64,000 nt of DNA from Isoetes taiwanensis. Lineage: Eukaryota; Streptophyta; Lycopodiopsida; Isoetales; Isoetaceae. The stretch spans positions 248,001 to 312,000 of the forward strand of contig JAJEKV010000335.1 of assembly GCA_021234155.1 (NCBI GenBank), in the 5' to 3' direction. Shown in pieces: positions 11,405 through 21,159 of this stretch; position 1 is the first letter of the stretch, and each line of letters starts with the position of its first letter. A model generated the notes under the pieces. It did not search any database. It had not been told where the DNA came from and saw only the letters and a list, made by a program, of their open reading frames with translations. Position numbers and translations under genes: made by a program.

Positions 11405-11534
11405 CAGTCCCATTTTGATCAAAACATGTCCAATTTAGGTAAAATAAGGATGTAAGGGTGATGGACTCCTCAAATAGGCAGAATTGACCCCTTATTTGGT
11501 CAATTTGGATTTTGTCTTGAGCAATTTGGAACAA

Positions 11535-11601
11535 GGTCTCACGACTGCGCCTCGTCCAAAAACTAAAGTTTAGTTTCTTGACCGGTAGCGATTGTGAGAC
11601 A
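11535..11601 (-). promoter_or_regulatory. Hairpin module, distal copy, upstream of second extra gene (A)
   Basis: Outer arms GGTCTCAC and GTGAGAC enclose the inner palindrome AAACTAAAGTTTAGTTT, giving an imperfect stem over about 65 bases. The spacing to the proximal copy is about 185 bp. Equivalent modules are found before both extra genes in A and B and before the second gene in I. Confidence 0.7.
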
Positions 11602-11743
11602 TCACACCTTTTGGTCTGCAAAATGTCCTATTTTATTAAAACAAAACTAAAACCCGCTAATTTGTCCTAATTAAACAAGTTCGGGCATGTGAAGTACTCA
11701 AAATTGATTTATATTACAAAATTTTTGATTATTCACAAAATGT

Positions 11744-13051
11744 TTAATGGCGTTCTCCCTTAATGCGACTAGCAAGATACATGTCTTGCCTCATAAGGGT
11801 TACCCATTTTGCATGAACAGTGCAAGCTGTTGAGTTTTCAAAATGTTGCACTATCTTCTGCTCAGCCGCTTCCTGCAGTGCCAGCAGCATCTCATCTGTG
11901 ACCCTCGTAATGGGTCTTGAAATCACGCATCACTTCTCTAACTAAGCCCAGAGCAAAGGGGGCGCGGGGAATCGAGAGGGCATAATGCGCTGTATTTGGA
12001 AGTGCTTAGAATCTCCGTGGTGCTCTTTGCTCGATCACGCTTCTGGTGAGCTTCTTCTGGGCAGGCTTTTTCGGGACCTTGGGCTTTGGTGGTGGTGGCC
12101 TTAGGGTCTGCTGCTTTGTTGGGTGTCCCCCTTCGATGGTTCTGACCCTGTTCTCCTGGTAGTAGGAGTTGTAGGCCTCCCACTCCTTCATGTAGGCCTC
12201 GTGCTCCCTCATCTTCTTCTCATGGATTTTGATAGGGTTCGTGACATAAGACTCTCGGGCAGGTCGGGGTTGCTTTTTCCTGTCCCACTCGGATAAGGAG
12301 GGCTTACGCACTTAGTCCTGCTGCTCGAGGTGAGGTTGCTCCCTGGTTGGGTATTGGCTGCTCCTGCTTTGGGGGTTTTGAAGAATTCCCACCCTGGGGT
12401 TGGGGATGTAATCCCTCGTCGGAGGATTTGGGAGGAGGATTTGATTGGCTACGTCGAGCGTTGATAATCCACAACCTTGGGTTGTGCTTCCCTCCCTTGG
12501 GGACTTCCTTGAGCTTCCTTGGGCTCCCCACCCATTTCCCTTTCTTCTGCTTCAATTGCTCTGCCGCTTTCGCCTCCTCCTCTGCCCTCTTCCTCTTCCT
12601 CTCTTCCCTTTTCCTTTCTCGGCGTTCATGCTGCGATGAGCGGCGGCGAGTCTTCTTCCTCTCTGCTCAAGGCTCAAGCCTTGGCTCGCTCTGCTCCTGC
12701 TGCTCCTCCGCTTCTTTCTCTCGGATCCAGGCCTCAACTTGTTCTTCAATGGTCGGCTTTGGAGTCGGCATCCTGTGCTCCTCTCGGGCCTTGGTCCTCC
12801 TTTCCCGGTTTGCTGCTTCCTCTTCCTCTTCTTCGCCTATCAGCTCTGTCCCGGAATCCGAGTGCACATCTTCTTCTCGGTCGGTCTGCTGACCTATCTC
12901 CTCATTCTGCAATACTCTCCTCGCTTGAAGATAGTCCACCCCCCCTCGCGATGAGCCTCTCCCGAAGCATCTGCTGAATGAGGTTGGCGTCGCTGGCGCT
13001 GGGGATTTCGCCTGGACGGGCTTTCCTTGCAGTCTGTTTGGTCCGTTCCAT
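11744..13051 (-). pseudogene. Element A: histone H3-like gene (H3 tail, long linker, H3 fold)
   Basis: The ATG at 13051 opens M-ERTKQTARKARPGEIPSA, which matches the first ten residues of the histone H3 tail except for E at position 1. A charged linker of about 300 residues follows: Glu/Arg/Lys-rich, with KKMREHEAYMKEWEAYNSYY near 12200 and PPPPKPKVPKKP. The C-terminus is an H3 histone fold: PFALGLVREVMRDFKTHYEG (alpha1, about 11955-11900), then in one open frame LLALQEAAEQKIVQHFEN (alpha2), CTVHAKWVTLM (loop 2) and RQDMYLASRIKGERH before TAA at 11744. By eye about 25 of 45 residues in alpha2-alpha3 equal canonical H3; TLMRQD resembles CENH3 more than the TIMPKD of H3. Total length is about 435 codons against 136 for H3. 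Frameshifts occur in the linker and around alpha1, so this copy is broken. TATA box at 13159, hairpin pair upstream. No intron is apparent. Confidence 0.85.
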
Positions 13052-13150
13052 GTTTGACGGTTCAACAATCGGATATCGAGCCAAAAGATCGCCTTAGGGA
13101 GCGGGAGCTAATTTCTAAGGCAGGAATGTGCAAATGAGGGGGGTCTACTT

Positions 13151-13159
13151 CTATTTATA
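13151..13159 (-). promoter_or_regulatory. TATA box of the H3-like gene (A)
   Basis: TATAAATAG on the minus strand within GCTATAAATAGAAG, about 105 bp before the ATG at 13051. Element B has TATAAATAA at 59080, 106 bp before its ATG. The conserved distance supports a real internal promoter. Confidence 0.75.
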
Positions 13160-13260
13160 GCTTGGCAAATTTTTGGTCAAAATTTAAGTTGCTCTATTTA
13201 ACATGCTAAGGCATCTATTTAATTAAAACTTATACTTATTTCAGACTTTTTCTACTTATT

Positions 13261-13310
13261 GGTCTCACAGGTAGCGCTCTGTTCAAAAACTAAAGTTTAG
13301 TTTTTAGACC
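13261..13310 (-). promoter_or_regulatory. Hairpin module, proximal copy, upstream of H3-like gene (A)
   Basis: Starts GGTCTCAC and ends TTTTTAGACC on the plus strand, with central AAACTAAAGTTTAGTTT. It lies about 100 bp upstream of the TATA box. One outer arm is shortened relative to the copy at 11535. Confidence 0.65.
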
Positions 13311-13446
13311 TTGGAACTAGCTAATTTTTCCCAAATTTCAAGTAATTTAAGTAATTTAAATATGCTATTCTAACTAGTTTCTACCTTGGAACTAGCCTTC
13401 TTTTTACTTTTCCCAAATTCATCAAGTTTAGTGTGTTCTTGGCTTC

Positions 13447-13505
13447 GATGTCTCACGGTGGCATCCTGCTCAAAACTAAAGTCGGTTCTTTGACCCGGTC
13501 TCCAA
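13447..13505 (-). promoter_or_regulatory. Hairpin module, distal copy, upstream of H3-like gene (A)
   Basis: A more decayed copy with GATGTCTCACGG, AAAACTAAAG and GACCCGGTCTCC. It sits about 185 bp from the proximal copy, just after the primer site, and repeats the arrangement seen before the second gene. Confidence 0.5.
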
Positions 13506-13511
13506 GAACAT

Positions 13512-13525
13512 GGCTACGATACCAT
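13512..13525 (-). other. Primer-binding site of element A
   Basis: On the minus strand, directly after the LTR, the sequence reads ATGGTATCGTAGCC and continues ATGTTCTTGGAGACC. Element B has TGGTATCAGAGC and then the same ATGTTCTTGGAGACC. The site is complementary to the 3' end of plant initiator tRNA-Met with two changes in A. Confidence 0.75.
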
Positions 13526-15005
13526 TGTGGCGTTTTTCCCTACTGATGCACCGGGGTTTTGGCTACCAGGGGAGTTCATCCCACTTTTCCACTCCACGCG
13601 TCTGGGGCCCTCCACATATCTTTGTGACCATCTAGAGTCCACGGTGGGAAGAGTGAAGGGGTCATTTTACCCGTCTCCCTGGGGGCCTACCTAAGCGAGG
13701 CGTAAACATACATGTCGGTAACATAACATCATATATCCACCTCGAGAAGGTGGCACATCAACATCTGCATAGACAAAGATCAGCACAATACAAGGAAGTT
13801 CCTACCCAAGGCTCGGACTCGGGGAATGGCCCGACTAGCTTGGGTCTCGAGTTCGGTCTGAGACAGAATCATGACAATGGATTGCTGGCATAAGAACATG
13901 GCTTAGGGTTGTCCACTCCATCCGCCCCTCACTGTGTACACTGCGAGTAGGTTGAAAAGTGTTGGGACTGGCCGTAGCCTTGGCCGGGTGCATAGCCAAA
14001 GGGGCTATTCACGGGTTACATCTCCCGGTCCAGATGGGGCCGGTGGGATCACTCCCTCGAGAGATCTACATGATGACCCAAGGTGACTAGAGAGCCACCC
14101 GCCCTTATTGGCTTAACCCTTTTGGAAGGTGAACACCACCCCGGGTGTCGAGGCCCATGCCTTGTCCTTTTCGGTGGCAAGCCATTAGACCTAGTCACTC
14201 ACGATCCCCGGTGGGCCTTACACACCCGGAGGGATGGGTCAAGGGTCGAGAACACGAATCTCATTCTAAGCCCGGTGTGGCCCCTTCACCCACAACCGGG
14301 TGGGCTCGTACAGGCGAATTCTAATAATGCACTAAGAGGGACTAGCTAGGGCATCGGCTACTAAGCTTTAAGTCTCTACCCCCTTCCCAATACAATGAGT
14401 CCACGAGAATACATCCATCCATCATATGAACATAAGTAATAAGAACTAATCTAACACATAGAGTTAGGTTCATTAGTTAGAAGTGGAGGTCTCGGGATCT
14501 ACTTGGCTACTAAGGCGATTTAATAGGCTAAACCCTCTTGGTTCGAAAGGCTGGAATAAGGTTTAGGCTATTCAATCGACCAAATACTGATCCCTAGTTC
14601 CTCCTCTTGATCCGGCGTCCATGTCTACGTTTGGGATGCGGTTGGAAGGATGATCGACAAAATTTGGCGCCGCAGGGCGGTCGTGGGAGTTGGAATTGAC
14701 TACTCGGTAGCGTGAATCGGGACTCGGAAGATGCGTAGGCGAAAAAAGGGAATGTTAGGGTTTGGTGCCTTATGTAGGCTATTAGTTAGGTTTAGGGTTC
14801 CCATGACTCTTGGCCTACCTTTAATGGGTTAAAGGTCCAAAGGTGCGCGCATTGCTAAGTGTGCACACCGTTGCAAGTTGCCCCCTAGGGTGTCCTTGCT
14901 TGGGTACACGTCGGCGCATACCGCGTCGATTGGGCCCGGCGATGCAGCGTGGCCGGTCTGATCTGGTATCGTCTTGAGCCATATATATCGTCTTGGAAGC
15001 GATCC
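13526..15005 (-). repeat. 5' LTR of element A
   Basis: It aligns throughout with 2135-3638, sharing for example AGAGTGAAGGGGTCATTTTACC, CATAGACAAAGATCAGCAC, and GCAAGTTGCCCCCTAGGG. On the plus strand it opens TGTGGCG at 13526. The outer end near 15005 is worn (GGAAGCGATCC where the 3' LTR has GAACGCTACA), so the limit is approximate. It runs directly into the ORF of element D, which it truncates. Confidence 0.82.
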
Positions 15006-15437
15006 TGATAAAAATAGGGGAACATTTTCAAAAACAAAGGCATACAAGTCTTCGTTCCAAAAGAAATCAGGGAGTTTGTAATGGTCCCTATACATGAGTA
15101 CATGGCCTTTACCAAGGTAATAGAAACTATTTGCCCGCTCTTCTGGTAGGGCGCTAGCTATCTGGTGAAGGTCTTCTACCCTAGCGAGGTGCTGAATCCG
15201 TTGGGCCTCCGTACGGATGAGTTCTGCGGGATCTTCCTCCTCGCTATCTAATGGGTAAAACTTAACAAAGGCCCAAGCTTGATCAGGCTGCTCCACAAGA
15301 GTGTAGGATTGGCCTGCCGCGTTCATCTTCATGAGGAAGCGGTCATTGAAATGGAAAATGGGGTAGGGGATTCTCGACCTTCCATAAAATGGTTCCACAA
15401 GAATGTCTAGAAACGATTGTCGATCATAGGGTCTTCC
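15000..15437 (-). pseudogene. Element D: unrecognised ORF truncated by element A
   Basis: A clean minus-strand frame of about 145 codons reads FQGRPYDRQSFLDILVEPFY, later QPDQAWAFVKFYPLDSEEED, RIQHLARVEDLHQIASALPE and YLGKGHVLMYRDHYKLPDFF, then ends in the LTR of A at about 15000; beyond this the frame continues only into LTR sequence. I do not recognise the protein. It lies about 700 bases downstream of the LTR and primer site of D in the same orientation, the position where A and B hold the H3-like gene, but it has no histone similarity. An upstream frame at 15407-15697 may be leader or a 5' part joined by a frameshift. Because no stops interrupt the domain, it is better preserved than most coding sequence here. 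Confidence 0.6.
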
Positions 15438-16148
15438 TTGAAAGATAATCTAGGAGGAGCTAAACAAGCTGGAAAAAATAAGCCTTCTTGAGGTCTACAC
15501 GGTGAGCTTGAAGCGGCATCATGACTTGGCGATGAGTTGCAAGAGAGGGAAAGTAGGCGCTTCGGCTTTAGCGAGGTGGCTAGGGGAAGCGCTAGGGATT
15601 TAAGGTGGTTGGGAGGTGTGAGGGAAGGTCGGCTATGGCGGAAATAGAGCTCAGGTCCGGCGGCTATGGCGGAAAAGGTCGTCCAGAGGAAACACACTTT
15701 AAAAAGTAACCCAAATTTGAATTTTGGCGTTTACTTTTTTATAAAAATCTGGCGTATAAAAATCACCTTGGGGACCGTATGGAAATTGCCCGGCGTTTAT
15801 CGGTCTTAACTTCGGCTTAAAAAACACAAGACGAAGGCAGCGCCCTTTTTATTTTTGCGCTCTTTGTTGTCACATTTCGCCCTCTCGGAGGCGTGCCCCT
15901 AGGGTATTTGGGAGGTGCCGATCTATTGGAGCCATTTTCGCCTTCATCCGAGCTGCCTACAAAAAGTTATAGCCCTTCCAAACTTGGGTCCTCCAGTCGC
16001 CCTATCTTCTTAATTACAATCTACTACATTAACCTAGCACAAAACCAAACATCAAAGAGCTAAACAATCACACTAGCTTAAGCTCCCACCTAACTACCGA
16101 ATTAACGAGTTAGGGTTTGGTCAGTGCTATGATTTCGATAACAGAAAT
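15438..16148. other. Element D leader region
   Basis: About 700 bases between the D primer site and its ORF. I see a duplicated short phrase TTTCCGCCATAGCCG on the minus strand near 15670 and 15640, but no hairpin modules of the A/B type and no convincing TATA box. No gene recognised. Confidence 0.45.
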
Positions 16149-16164
16149 CCGGCTACGATCTGCT
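16149..16164 (-). other. Degenerate primer-binding site of element D
   Basis: On the minus strand AGCAGATCGTAGCCGG follows the LTR end. It resembles the A site (TGGTATCGTAGCC) and the canonical TGGTATCAGAGCC with changes in its first half. Confidence 0.5.
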
Positions 16165-17690
16165 TGTGGCGGCTCCACGAACATATCGACACTTTCGGAC
16201 GTATACATGCGGGGACTTCCCCCTCCCATGGCAACCAACTCACCATGGCGGGGCCCTCCGTCTAACTTTCGGGCCATCTATAGGGAAGATGCTCAAGTGA
16301 AGGACCACCAGAGGGGTCATTCGCCCGCCTTCAATGGGGCTCCCTAACGTGGTGGGCGTGAATACAAGGTTAGCACACAGCATAATCATATCATAATTTA
16401 CCACCACGAGGGTGGCACATCCATCAAGTGACAACAACAAAGAATATGCATTTAATACTAAGGAAAACACCCAAACCCATGGTTCTACCCGGCTCGGACT
16501 CGGTGAGGATCGTGTGGCGGCTAGGTCTCAAAGAGATCAGTGACCCAGAATCTTGACATGGCATTGGCTGGCATAGAACATCGGCTAGGGTTGTCCACTC
16601 CATCCCCTGGCTCATTGCACACTTTGCGGATGAGTCCAATCATGCTATGGCGTCACTATAGCCTTCCGGACACTTGGATTCAAGGTATCACCCTTCGAGC
16701 CTACTCCGGGGTTCATGAAGCCCCCGATGAGATGAGGCGGTCGGGAAGTGTCCCCTCCGGGATCACGGTGGTTCCATGGGTGAGCTAGAGAATACGTGCC
16801 GCATCGGTGACCCCGCATCCGTGCCGGCTTACTCACCCTAAATCTACTCAAAGCGGGGTGCCCATATGGGTCGGGACCTCGCACCCGGGGAGTGTCGAGA
16901 CCATACAGACCCCCTCGTGGCCGGCCATCTCGGCCTAGCCCTTGTAGGAGTCTCGGGGAGCCTTTTATGTTCGTGCAAGACCCCCACCCCCCACTTCACC
17001 TCAACGTCCCTTATCCGGTACTAAGCAATTCCATAGCATCCACGACTCGGTGGTCTCTTGTGCCTGCCGCATAATTGGGAATTAAAGGAGCTACTAGGAG
17101 CATACTAAAGCATATGGCACAGAGGTCTCTACCCCCCTCTAATCCCTGCTTTATGGAAGTTGAACAGAGCTACTTTCATATACACATCCATCCATCCATC
17201 ATAAACATAATCCATAATTGAAATGTAATCCTAAGTACTAAAGAAGGGTTAATCCTAAGTAAGAACAACCAGAGAAGACTCAAAGAACTTAACTGAAGCT
17301 CTATCCTAAAAGATATCAACTAGATTATCTACTAACCCGAGTTTCGACTTGATCCATTGTCATGAGACGCCTCCATCTCTCAGAATCTGGGTGTTCAGCA
17401 ACCACGGGGTGATCAGCAACAGTTCCAGGTACTTGGGCGCTCAGCTGCTCCTTTCTCTGGGTCGATTTTGGGTGAGATGGGGGTGGTGATCCACCTTGAT
17501 GGCTCAAATTAGCATCCCCCATGCTGACCAATCGAGTTTGGCCAGGTGGCGCCTTCCCAAACCATTAGTTGACTTAATTAATGCACTTAGATATTAATTC
17601 CTTAATTATAGGTTATTATCCTTAATAATTAAATTAGCATAGCTAATTTAATCCCTTTTTTTAGGTTCAATACCCCATGGTGGCGTTACA
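16165..17690 (-). repeat. LTR of element D (relative of the A/B LTR)
   Basis: A 1.5-kb segment begins TGTAACGCCACC in element orientation (17690) and ends in GGAGCCGCCACA (16165). It shares with the A/B LTRs GTGAAGG and GTCATT, the block CCACCACGAGGGTGGCACATC, GGGTTGTCCACTCCATC and TGCACACTTTGCG, in the same order, but overall it is clearly diverged. It interrupts the RT of LINE K at 17691. Confidence 0.75.
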
Positions 17691-19219
17691 TTTCTTGGGT
17701 GGCGTGTCGAGTATTTATCATTATATCATTATAAATACTTGGAACGTCACAATCCATCTTTTTCCTCATGGCAACCTTGAGAATGTAAGGTCCTAAAAAA
17801 TCCCAGGTAGCTTTAAAAAATTCGGTTGGAAGACCGTCTGGACCTGGAGATTTTCCATTTTTCATGCCATTGACCACTTTGCTAAGCTCCTCTAGAGAAA
17901 AAGGCTGGTTAGAGCAATATTTTGATCATGAGTGACTTTTTCTTCCATTTTGATGAAACTTTCAATATCTTGCTGATTTGAGTCTGTAGAGGTGCCCATA
18001 ATATTAGTAAAATGATTAGTAGCAGCAATTTTAAGATTATCATCCCCTTTAATAATAGTGCCATTGACCATGACCTCATCTATCACGATTCCTTCTAATT
18101 ACGCCTTTAGCTTTAAAAAAAAATATTTGGGTGAGCTCTTTCATCCTCCTTAAGCTCGTGATTTTTAGATTTGAGTCTCCAACCCAGCGGCAATCCTTAA
18201 TTCTTGACTTCAATATCTTATTGATTACGTTATGATCTTCCCCCGGTATTGGGGAGAAGATTTCGAGGTTGTTGGATGGGCCAACTTGGCATTATGAATT
18301 TCTTTCCCCCAGATTTTGAGCTTGTCTTTAATTAACTTAGCTGTGTTACACCACCAAGACATCCAGCCATAGCTGCCATATGGCTTATCAGTGTTGTCAA
18401 CCATCTCTGCAATTAATTCTCTGAAATCTGGGTGGTTGATCAGCTGGGTGTTTAATTTGAAGTAGGAATGCCTTTTAGTAGTAACCTCACTGCTCCTTTG
18501 AATGGAGATGAGCTGAGGAAAATGGTCTGCAATCGTGTATCCATTCAGATTAGTGACTCTGCTGCTGGAATTCCATAAATTTTCACTTAAGTAGAATCTG
18601 TCATGGAGGCAGCAAATTGGATTGATCCTTCGATCTGTCCAGCTGAAATCATTTGGGGAAGTTCTGGCTAAGGTGAGATTATTGAGAGAAATCAAATCAG
18701 ACCAAGAGTTAGATTCTTCGGAGGAGAGGGGTCTAAAATTGCCATTTTTCATGAAACTATGAGTAACCATGTTGAAATCTCCTCCCATTATGATGTCATC
18801 CACCTCAACATTATTTAAGCTATCTTTGATCTTGTTCCAAATCTCCACTCTCTCTGTTGGATTGTTATAGGCATAAATGTTAATGATGGCTATTAGGAGG
18901 TTGTCAATTTTGAAGCGAGAGAATCGCCATCCACTTTGAGTTATCATTACCCATGTACCGACCGGTAATATGAAGACTCTTTTTTCCAACAGATAGCAAT
19001 TCCACGTAATCCTAATGTTGGTGAGAGGGCCCATGTCTCCATACCTGGGGGGAGGGTCCTAGCAATTTTAGAATTAAAATCAGCATCATGAAGTTTGTGC
19101 TCCTGAAGGAGGAGAAAATCAGGGATGAGAGAAGAAAGGCAGACTTTTAGTCTATCTCTCTTGTTAGGATCATTTATCCCTTGAAGGTTCCAGGTAATAA
19201 TATTCAGAGAACTATTCAT
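17691..19219 (-). pseudogene. LINE K ORF2: endonuclease and start of RT (truncated by element D)
   Basis: The minus-strand frame starts MNSSLNIITWNLQGINDPNK at 19219, the APE-type endonuclease start of plant L1 LINEs (N of NLQG). Further motifs: LLLQEHKLHD (catalytic E), IINIYAYNNPTERVEIW, IIMGGDFNMVTH (GDFN), DFSWTDRR, and the end of the domain ADHFPQL (SDHxP). A frameshift near 18960 divides it. RT begins with NGKSPGPDGLPTEFFKATWD at 17850 and is cut at the LTR of D. ORF2 makes the nick and the cDNA in target-primed reverse transcription. It lies just downstream of ORF1, with an 8-bp overlap. Confidence 0.9.
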
Positions 19220-21159
19220 TTTGGATTGAAAGTGATTTATAAGGAGAGTGATGCTCTCTTGGACTTCTTCTGATGGGGGTCTTCATAGTTTCAGAATTAG
19301 GGGTTAGACTTCTTTTCTTTTTCTTGTTGTGGACTAGATTCCAGTCCTGATCAGAGGGGATCTCTTGGGTGGTGATGTTATTCTGCTGCTCAGATCTGCT
19401 ACAGTGGGTCGGGGAGCTGGGATGGTCATGGTTTATTTCACTGAAACTCATGATAAGGGTCCTGGGGTAGGAGTCATAGTGGAACTTGATGTTAAGCAGA
19501 TTTGAAAGGACAGGAATGATAGATTTGCTGGGGCTTTTGTTGACCAGAGCTAAGGAGTTTTGAGAAGAGGTCGAACTAGTCTGATTGTCAGAAGGCGTGG
19601 ATACCGGATTATTGACAGTACTACTACTACCATTTTCCTTTCTATTATCAGAGGATGTCAGACTCGGTTTGGGCTTTTGGGGCCAAACTTGTTTGACCTC
19701 GGGATGGATAGGATTGCTCTGCTTGACAATCTCATCATCTACCACAGAGTTAGGGGCAGAAAAGGGAACATTACTAAAATTGATCTGAATTTCCAGGTTC
19801 TTATGGTGAGAAGACTTGATGCTTACCGAAGGAGTCCAGTCTGAAGAGATAGACTTGGAGAGACAGATAGATGGAAAATTGGTTTGGGGGATGCTAATGT
19901 CTAAAACCTGGCCAAGGTGGTTGCCAATGGCTTTAAGGTGGTTTGGGGTCCATAGGGAGGGAGGAAGATTAGGGAATTTGGCCCATGTGACAATGGAAAT
20001 ATTGGAGTGATCACCAGGGATGAAATCAGGGAACCAGTTCATGATGTAGACAAGATGCTTGCCAAAAGATTTGATTTTTTTTTGAGCACATTGTTGGCAT
20101 AGATGCTATCTTGGCAAATGACTTGAAAAGTCTTTGTATCCAATTTCAGAATGGAAACAATTTTGCAATGGTGAATTTTAGTAATATGGAACTTAACTTC
20201 ACTAGGAGAAGGGCAGGAATCAGGGAAATGAATGATGAGCCCCCTGTCTAGGAAAGTATTGGAGGCAGAGTGATCGCATATAGAGGAGAGGTCAAGAAGA
20301 ACAGTGGTATTTGCCAAATTTGGAGCCTTATTCTCTGTGGTGGGGTTAATACAAACCTGATTATCTTTTTCTAAAGAATTTGCAGAAACTTTAGAAATAG
20401 AATTTTTAACAATTTCAGAGTAAGAAAAGTTACTTTTTATCCTGTCTGCTTTGCCAAGAATCGGGACCTCGACCCGTACTTTGTTTACTTTTTCTTTGTA
20501 CTTGACTTCATTGAGATTTGCATTTTTTAATTCGGTACAGTTGGGACAGATACAATTGGCAGCCTCCTCTGGGATAAAAAAACCATTCTTGTCTATGCAT
20601 TTGCAACCAATGGAGCTGATGAACGGCATTTCACTGATCTGAAGTTTGGCTTTGGTGTTTTCAAGGGTTACCACAGCATCTGGAAAGGCCTCCTCTGTAT
20701 GATTTTTGAATTCTTTGTTCCATTTATCGGCTACAGTAGGAAAAGTTTCCGCCCATTTCTCCACCATTTTGAATGATACTTTGTTCCAACCATCTCCAGA
20801 GCATAGTTTTTGGTAACATTTGTTTGCTCTCGACTTGAGTTCATCCATGGTTTTCGAGGTAAGCAGAAGGTCTAGATACTGAATTTTATCCAAGGTGTTG
20901 AAGGCGAATCTTTTGTCATCAGATCTGCTTGCTAAGAAGTCTGATTCATTTTTCCTCTGTTCTTCAAAAGCTTGAAAGATTTCTCCATCTTGCATCAAGT
21001 CCATGATGATGGCCGTGGCTTTTTGCTGGGTCTTCAAGAGATTAAAATGGGCGTCAAGCTCCTTGATCTGGTTCCAGTCTCTATCTTGATCATACTCTAG
21101 TTTGGATTTAAGGCCACGGCCTTAACTCGGAAAGAAGAAGCTTCGAAATTTGAAGACAT
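19212..21159 (-). pseudogene. LINE K ORF1: RNA-binding/DUF4283-like protein
   Basis: The ATG at 21159 opens MSSNFEASSFRVKAVAL. A one-base shift near 21105 leads to the long frame down to 20039 with CKCIDKNGFFIPEEAANCIC and PNCTELKN (a possible zinc-binding cluster). A second one-base shift in the T8/A8 run at about 20077-20085 links it to the final frame, where MNWFPDFIPGDHSNIS and WAKFPNLPPSLWTPNHL match the ORF1 pattern of plant L1 elements (WVRFPNLPxxxW). The C-terminal part is Ser/Thr/Asn-rich and ends at 19212. With only two single-base shifts in about 640 codons this is one of the better preserved genes in the window; either shift could be a sequencing error in a homopolymer. Confidence 0.82.

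Larger units (their letters stand above)
2135..15005 (-). mobile_element. Element A: chromovirus carrying an H3-like gene and a second extra gene
   Basis: This is a nearly complete LTR retrotransposon on the minus strand, about 12.9 kb. In element order it has: 5' LTR (15005 to 13526), primer site, hairpin pair, TATA box, H3-like gene, second hairpin pair, TATA box, unknown gene of about 480 codons, gag with a zinc-knuckle remnant, protease, RT, RNase H, integrase, chromodomain, polypurine tract and 3' LTR (3638 to 2135). The two LTRs can be aligned along their whole length but differ by many substitutions and small deletions, so the insertion is old. No matching 5-bp target duplication is evident (GTGGA at 2130-2134 has no partner after 15005), so the upstream end may be altered. 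The domain order and the C-terminal chromodomain mark it as a chromovirus. Two extra genes between primer site and gag are not part of the usual plan. Confidence 0.9.

Noticed and set aside
12347-12977. Plus-strand frames of 150-180 codons rich in Ser, Leu, Phe and Cys
   Set aside because: They are the antisense of the Glu/Lys/Arg-rich linker of the H3-like gene on the minus strand.
11744-13051. Interpretation as the host centromeric histone CENH3 gene
   Set aside because: It is intronless, lies between primer site and gag of an LTR element, has a 300-residue linker and has a second copy in the same position in element B.
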